A DNA stretch of 35,118 nucleotides from Ruminococcus sp. GTDB lineage: Bacteria > Bacillota > Clostridia > Oscillospirales > Ruminococcaceae. The first letter of the stretch is position 1. Each line of letters begins with the position of its first letter. A model generated the notes under the pieces. The model saw only the letters and a list, made by a program, of their open reading frames with translations. It ran no database searches and had not been told where the DNA came from. Shown in pieces: positions 31,191-35,118 of the stretch. Made by a program: the position numbers and the translations under genes. Location: contig JAFUXL010000025.1 of the NCBI GenBank assembly GCA_017470905.1, forward strand, positions 1 to 35,118. Direction: 5' to 3'.

Positions 31191-32098
31191 GCTGTATCAA
31201 AGATTAGACTGTAATCTTTTTCATTCTCTCCGACATACTGCAAAGCGGCTATACTGTCAGCGGATTTCATTTCTGCAAATGCCGAAATCACTAATTCTCC
31301 TATAATATCCACCCTGTCGCCTGATTGTTTGTCTGCATAGCGTTCGCCGTTCATAATGGATTCTGCAACAGAAAGTGCGGAATCCGGATTGCTGTAGTCT
31401 AAAAATGCACCTAGATCCAGCGTATCCATAGCGAAACTGTCCGGCTTGTAGAGCGTTCCGAAATCACTGCCATAATTTCGGTAACAGAAAGAATCCTCTA
31501 CTGCTTCTGCAGCGAGATACAGCCCGAAGTCCTTACCGTTCAGTTTTACCAGTGTATAAGCGGAAAGCGGAGCGGGGACATTCATTTCATTCATCATATG
31601 ATAAGCAAGAAAATCCTTCATACAGCTTGGGTCCTGCCCCAGATTTCCGAGAGATAATTTATCCAGTCCGTGATAGGTTCGGAGCTTATCATATTTGTCA
31701 AATTCTATTTTGAAACTGAAATGCGTATCGTCATTATTGCTGATAGCCGCAAGGGAAGAATTTCCTTTCGGGCGTATGGCGATATTTTTTATCAGTTCGC
31801 CGTCAATTTCGGCATCACATCGGACATACTGCTCATCGACGGCATGACTTGTCAGGTAATCCCAGTTCAGGTCAGAAATCAGAATATTGATTTCATGAAC
31901 ATAACTGTCATCAAACAGCAAAGTGCTGTAATCGTCCGAAAGCTGTGCTTTAATCTTGTCAGCAGGTGTCCGTATCTCCTTTATGGGCTGACACAAAAGT
32001 ATTACCGACAATACAGCCGCCAGCAGAATACAGGCAATGCTCAGCAGTTCGGTTGGTTTCGTTCGTATCAATATGATTTTGTCAATAATACTTGACAC
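31190..32098 (-). pseudogene. CotH kinase-family protein, C-terminally truncated
   Basis: About 300 residues of a CotH-type protein remain. There is an N-terminal membrane helix (LLSIACILLAAVLSVILL), the IAIRPKGNSSL motif, GLDKLSLGNLGQDPS, and LVKLNGKDFGLYLAAEAVEDSF, all typical of CotH. The downstream part of the domain is missing. The frame enters the DUF4956 gene in the wrong register near 31190 and ends at 31094 as nonsense. The first in-frame start is a GTG at 32098 without a good binding site, so the 5' end may also be damaged. CotH proteins are atypical protein kinases or structural surface proteins. Confidence 0.7.
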
Positions 32099-32251
32099 AT
32101 TTTTCTCGAACAGATTTCAAGCAGGAAGCTTTAGTGACTCATTATTCAGAAGTTCATATACGGCAGCCGCATTGAAAACTTCGATGGGAGTTTCTTTGTC
32201 CTGCCCGAAAATCTCCACTATAAATCCGTCATATGCAGCTGAATATATGTT

Positions 32252-33076
32252 TCACTTTACTGAACCCGTCAGCTTTTTTATTACATTTTTGCGGAGATCA
32301 TGACTCCAAATCGTTTGAATTGCTTTTTGAAAACGTTCTTTGTCTGTTTTCATCCATTCGTCAATGTACTTTTGATAATATACGGTCTCTTTTTTCTTCT
32401 TATCTCCCTTGCAATAAACGACTGCAAATCCCTTCATAATTATTTCATCTATTTTATCGGAATCCAACTTGAAATCTGCCGAAAAAATTTCTCTTATACG
32501 CATGACAACAGCATCAGCATAGCCGTATTCTCTGTATAGAATCAGGCTTCTGAACGCATATTTGAAGTATTCCGACACACCGTTGTACATTGAATGAGCG
32601 CAGTAGCGAACGGGGAAATCGCAGACATTTGAAATGGCTGCAAACCATTTTTCCATATAATCATGGTGGAGAAAATAATGTGGATCAATTCTGTTAGGAA
32701 TCACCGCAGGCAGTGTATCTGTTCTGCACAGCAGCCAGTCAATCAGTTGATTTTCATCTGCTTTTTCCCATTCATAGCCCCAAAGCTCCTGCTGATGCTC
32801 TTTCTTGCAAAATATAAACTCATTGGTCATTTCCTTCTGCACTTCTTCCAGAGCAATATCAGCACAACGACCAATCTTAAAAAGTTCAGTCATAAATTTG
32901 ATTTCATAGTAGTTAGGGTAACCCCTTGGAACAACATTTTCTCGAATCAGTGATTCTGCAATATCAGACTCTTCCATAATGAATTTTTCAAACTGCTTGT
33001 AATCTTTCAGTGTCTTTTCATCAGTTTTATTTGTCATATACCAGATAACAAAATCTCTTATCTCACTTTTGGACAT
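32252..33076 (-). CDS. unrecognised soluble protein, 274 aa
   Basis: I do not recognise a family. The start is the ATG at 33076 (MSKSEIRDFVIWYMTNKTDEK) after AAGGA; an ATG 57 bases upstream is possible but has no good site. The protein is mostly helical and rich in Lys, Glu and aromatic residues, with cysteines scattered (RCADIAL, VRYCAHSMYNG) and a basic C-terminal run (KKKKETVYYQKY). No membrane segment or signal peptide is seen. The same frame continues past the TGA for 43 more sense codons to a second TGA near 32118, which may be the relic of a longer or neighbouring gene. It is surrounded by pseudogenes and recombinase debris. Confidence 0.6.
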   Translation of the reverse strand: MSKSEIRDFVIWYMTNKTDEKTLKDYKQFEKFIMEESDIAESLIRENVVPRGYPNYYEIKFMTELFKIGRCADIALEEVQKEMTNEFIFCKKEHQQELWGYEWEKADENQLIDWLLCRTDTLPAVIPNRIDPHYFLHHDYMEKWFAAISNVCDFPVRYCAHSMYNGVSEYFKYAFRSLILYREYGYADAVVMRIREIFSADFKLDSDKIDEIIMKGFAVVYCKGDKKKKETVYYQKYIDEWMKTDKERFQKAIQTIWSHDLRKNVIKKLTGSVK

Positions 33077-33220
33077 TATTTTTTCCTTCACATCTATTCC
33101 CTTGCTTTCTGCTATGATGAATTTGTTAAGCATAAATTACGATTTATGTGAGTAAGACAAATGCCTGCTCTATGTATATGATTATATATCGTCATTTTGG
33201 AAAAGTCAACCGCAATATGA

Positions 33221-33463
33221 TTAATATTTAAGCGATAATAGCTTTCCCGATAATTCTTCTTCCTCTGTGAATAGTTTTGCAAATTTCTCATCGAGTGAAC
33301 CCTCACCGATATTGCCCGAAGCTATGAGTCCGATGAAGTCATTCCTTGCACTGTCTATTTCTTTCAGATGAGCTTCTATCCTTTGAATTTCATCATCTGC
33401 CAGTCCTGATAATACTGATTCAGTGTTTTCTTTGAGTATCTTTGCTACATCATCAAGGCTGCC
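33221..33463 (-). pseudogene. large serine recombinase, C-terminal remnant
   Basis: An 80-residue open stretch on the minus strand, ending at TAA (33221-33223), reads as the C-terminal coiled-coil region of large serine recombinases. It contains NTESVLSGLADDEIQ, RIEAHLKEIDSARNDFIGLI and SGNIGEGSLDEKFAKLF, then a Glu-rich helix. An in-frame TGA lies just upstream, so the catalytic and DNA-binding domains are gone. It is the trace of a conjugative or phage-like element. Confidence 0.6.
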
Positions 33464-33553
33464 TATACATCAGTTTGCAAAAGCAAAATGAAATATCTGT
33501 ATCCTCGACCTTTAATGCGTATCAGGTTTCGATATTTTGTTTTATGAACATAT

Positions 33554-33602
33554 AAAAAGGCAGGATAGCCGCCGTTTTCGGGTAGTTATCCTGCCTTTTT
33601 TA
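33554..33602. terminator. strong bidirectional terminator hairpin
   Basis: AAAAAGGCAGGATA (33554-33567) pairs with TATCCTGCCTTTTT (33587-33600) around a 19-nt loop. The T run follows on the plus strand and the A run precedes the stem, so it can stop transcription from both sides. Confidence 0.85.
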
Positions 33603-33732
33603 TCAACATATATGCATTTTTCAGGGTTTATATGTTTTTGCATTGGCTATAATAAAATTACAGCACCTTTGGATTAATATTGTCCATAGGAGGCTTTGTC
33701 AATATAAATGTACTTGTGTCGAATTTGGCAAT

Positions 33733-33779
33733 AAAAATCACATTGCAACTATATCTCCTGTAGTTACAATGTGATTTTT
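33733..33779. terminator. long hairpin, bidirectional terminator-like
   Basis: AAAAATCACATTG (33733-33745) plus AACTA (33747-33751) pairs with TAGTT (33761-33765) plus CAATGTGATTTTT (33767-33779): 18 bp with a single C/A mismatch and a 9-nt loop. The T run suits a terminator. No gene ends close by. Confidence 0.6.
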
Positions 33780-33990
33780 AGATTTGTGGCAGACATCCTG
33801 CATGGTTCAGAAAGAGCAGCGGTTATGAGAACAGCCAGCCGTTACCTGCAATAACAGCGAATTCGCTTCAAAGGGCGGACGATAATTTTGTACACTTATT
33901 ATAACATGATTTTCTCGGTTTGTACAATGCCAATTTCGGATAGTGCTATAACCCATTGATTATAGTGACGCTATGAATCAGACTTGTATG

Positions 33991-34953
33991 TTACTTTGTC
34001 TGTCCAAACAGCCAGCCCATGATACTTTCATCTTCCGCAAAAGCCATACCGCTGCCGTGTTGGTCTTTGTAGCCGTGTTCCGTAAAATAGTCCTGCTCCT
34101 TCACATCAAGCACAAGCATTTCATCTATTTCGTCAGCTGACAATCCCTGCGCTTCATACAGCGAATAAAGCTCACTGTAAGCATTTTTCAGATAGCCCGA
34201 GCCGTAGTAGCTGTCGTCCTCGCCGATAGCCATATACACGGGGGTATGCGCATTCGCAAGCACACTCAAATCACAGTTCCATTTGGAACTCGTTTCGAGA
34301 TATGCCGTGTAAAGTTCGGGACATTTGCCCATAACAATCGAGCCTGTCTCCCCTCCGCCCGAATAGCCGTGCAGATAAACCTTACTTTTGTCGATGTTGT
34401 AATGTGTCAGGAAGTATTCCGTCAGCTCAATCGCCATATTCGCCGAGGTCTCGCCCCAGTCGTCAAGCTGTGTGGAAATGACAATTATCTTATCATTGTA
34501 CTTCCTCGCTTCAAACGGAAATCCCTCCACGAGATTTGCTCCGACACCCTGAAAGTACAGCTCCTCCCAGCCGGGGAGCGTGACGAACAGTGCATAAGGC
34601 TCACTGACGTCATAGCTTTCGGGGATATAGCTGCTGAAATGTATATCACCCTGTGTATCGGAGTGCAGGACATTATCCACAATGAAGCCGTCCTTTTCTG
34701 TGCTGCCAAATTCAATCTTATCAGCCAATAATTCACGCTTCATCAAACACAAATTGAACACGTCCCATCTGCCGTCATGGTTAATATCATAATCCGCACC
34801 GGACAGATTATCTGTTTCCTTTCCAAGCAGAAAATCCTGTAGCTGCCCTGCATCGTTCACAGTATGATTCCGCAGCATGGCATAGACTGTTCCGGTGATT
34901 GCAGATACAGCGGCGACCAGTGCTGCACCCAGAGCAACCAGCTTTTTTTTCAT
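33991..34953 (-). CDS. secreted alpha/beta-hydrolase (esterase) with N-terminal dockerin-like segment
   Basis: The start is the ATG at 34953 (MKKKLVALGA) after GGGTGAT. Residues 1-25 are a signal peptide ending VYA. Residues about 28-80 form a dockerin-like segment: NDAGQLQDFLLGKE, then a calcium-loop-like DINHDGRWDVFNLCLMKREL. The first loop is degenerate. The rest is an alpha/beta-hydrolase fold of the polysaccharide-esterase/PHB-depolymerase-like kind: LPGWEELYFQGVGANLVEGF, the nucleophile elbow GYSGG (Ser198), GEDDS (probable acid, Asp246/247) and DQHGSGMAF (His299). It is probably a secreted esterase acting on plant polysaccharide. Dockerins normally anchor enzymes to cellulosome scaffolds; an N-terminal position is less common. 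Confidence 0.8.
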   Translation of the reverse strand: MKKKLVALGAALVAAVSAITGTVYAMLRNHTVNDAGQLQDFLLGKETDNLSGADYDINHDGRWDVFNLCLMKRELLADKIEFGSTEKDGFIVDNVLHSDTQGDIHFSSYIPESYDVSEPYALFVTLPGWEELYFQGVGANLVEGFPFEARKYNDKIIVISTQLDDWGETSANMAIELTEYFLTHYNIDKSKVYLHGYSGGGETGSIVMGKCPELYTAYLETSSKWNCDLSVLANAHTPVYMAIGEDDSYYGSGYLKNAYSELYSLYEAQGLSADEIDEMLVLDVKEQDYFTEHGYKDQHGSGMAFAEDESIMGWLFGQTK

Positions 34954-34981
34954 CACATCACCCACTTACTTTTTTATGAAC

Positions 34982-35010
34982 TTGTCCACATAGAGAAAAT
35001 ATGGTATAAT
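34982..35010 (+). promoter_or_regulatory. promoter of the IS transposase, leaderless
   Basis: TTGTCC (34982-34987) and TATAAT (35005-35010) are 17 bases apart. The expected transcription start, about 35017, is the ATG itself, so the mRNA would be leaderless, a common way to keep transposase levels low. Confidence 0.6.
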
Positions 35011-35016
35011 AAAAGC

Positions 35017-35118
35017 ATGAGATATACAAGTGATCTGACAGATGCACAATGGGAACAGATTAAGGAGTATTTTCCGGCAGGCAATAAAAGTAAATATGAA
35101 AAGAGGGAACTGGTAAAC
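35017..35118 (+). mobile_element. IS5-family transposase, 5' end only (runs off the window)
   Basis: The 34 codons present begin MRYTSDLTDAQWEQIKEYFP, the classic N terminus of IS5-type (DUF4096) transposases. The rest lies beyond 35118. The left end of the element must lie between the esterase start and the promoter, about 34960-34982; I cannot define its terminal repeat without the right end. Confidence 0.85.

Larger units (their letters stand above)
33464..33990. other. gene-free stretch with two long hairpins
   Basis: I see no convincing gene between the recombinase remnant and the esterase. The stretch contains the two hairpins listed separately and AT-rich sequence with scattered TATAAT-like boxes. 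It looks like debris left by mobile elements. Confidence 0.5.

Noticed and set aside
32252-32254. Selenocysteine readthrough at the in-frame TGA of the 274-residue gene
   Set aside because: Only a weak CATAT/ATATG stem follows the TGA. The context is pseudogene-rich and a second in-frame TGA follows, so decay or fusion is simpler.
1-35118. CRISPR arrays, tRNA and rRNA genes
   Set aside because: I saw no regularly spaced repeats and no tRNA or rRNA-like sequence on reading through; a dedicated scan was not possible.

Overview
The window looks like chromosomal DNA of a strictly anaerobic, low-to-mid GC Firmicute of the Ruminococcus / Oscillospiraceae type. The clues are a secreted esterase carrying a dockerin-like segment, Gram-positive lipoproteins, a zf-HC2 anti-sigma/ECF sigma pair, ECF-transporter and ferredoxin-fused aldo/keto reductase genes, a CooS-type CO dehydrogenase, and strong AGGAGG/AGGTGAT ribosome binding sites with some TTG and GTG starts. 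The taxon is inferred; no rRNA gene is present.

Layout. 1-2000 is accessory DNA: two broken minus-strand genes that look like the remains of a phage-defence operon, and a small conserved hypothetical gene. 2158-6197 holds a Cu/Zn superoxide dismutase-like gene, an ECF sigma/anti-sigma pair, and a minus-strand operon of aldo/keto reductase, ECF transporter S component and DUF1893 protein. 6446-14868 is the most unusual part: a seven-gene plus-strand operon behind a perfect consensus promoter. It encodes a PAAR-like (DUF4280) spike tip fused to an AHH-type nuclease, an Imm11/DUF1629-like immunity protein, a large sheath-like protein, an Hcp-like tube protein, a VgrG-like spike and two proteins I do not recognise. 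This is the core of a contractile injection system carrying its own toxin/antitoxin pair, in a Gram-positive background. Between sheath and tube lie two tandem ~95-nt elements whose stems differ in sequence but keep pairing, so they look like a selected RNA structure.

15013-25110 is a sulfate assimilation region: a small siroheme sulfite reductase, a sulfate ABC transporter (binding protein, CysT, CysW, CysA), APS reductase AprAB, and sulfate adenylyltransferase CysDN. Sulfate would be imported, activated to APS by CysDN, reduced to sulfite by AprAB and then to sulfide. A 17-codon leader ORF beginning and ending in cysteine codons and a palindrome on the -35 box precede the transporter operon, and a three-copy AT-rich element recurs in this region. 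25413-30813 follows on with a NitT/TauT-type ABC transporter, a divergent CooS CO dehydrogenase (His-rich N terminus; one canonical C-cluster cysteine apparently replaced by Asp) and two small membrane proteins.

30750-35118 is again decayed or mobile: an out-of-frame CotH/DUF4956 deletion scar, an unrecognised gene, a serine-recombinase remnant, long hairpins, the dockerin-esterase and the start of an IS5-type transposase running off the window. All identifications are from reading protein motifs by eye; no database search was done.
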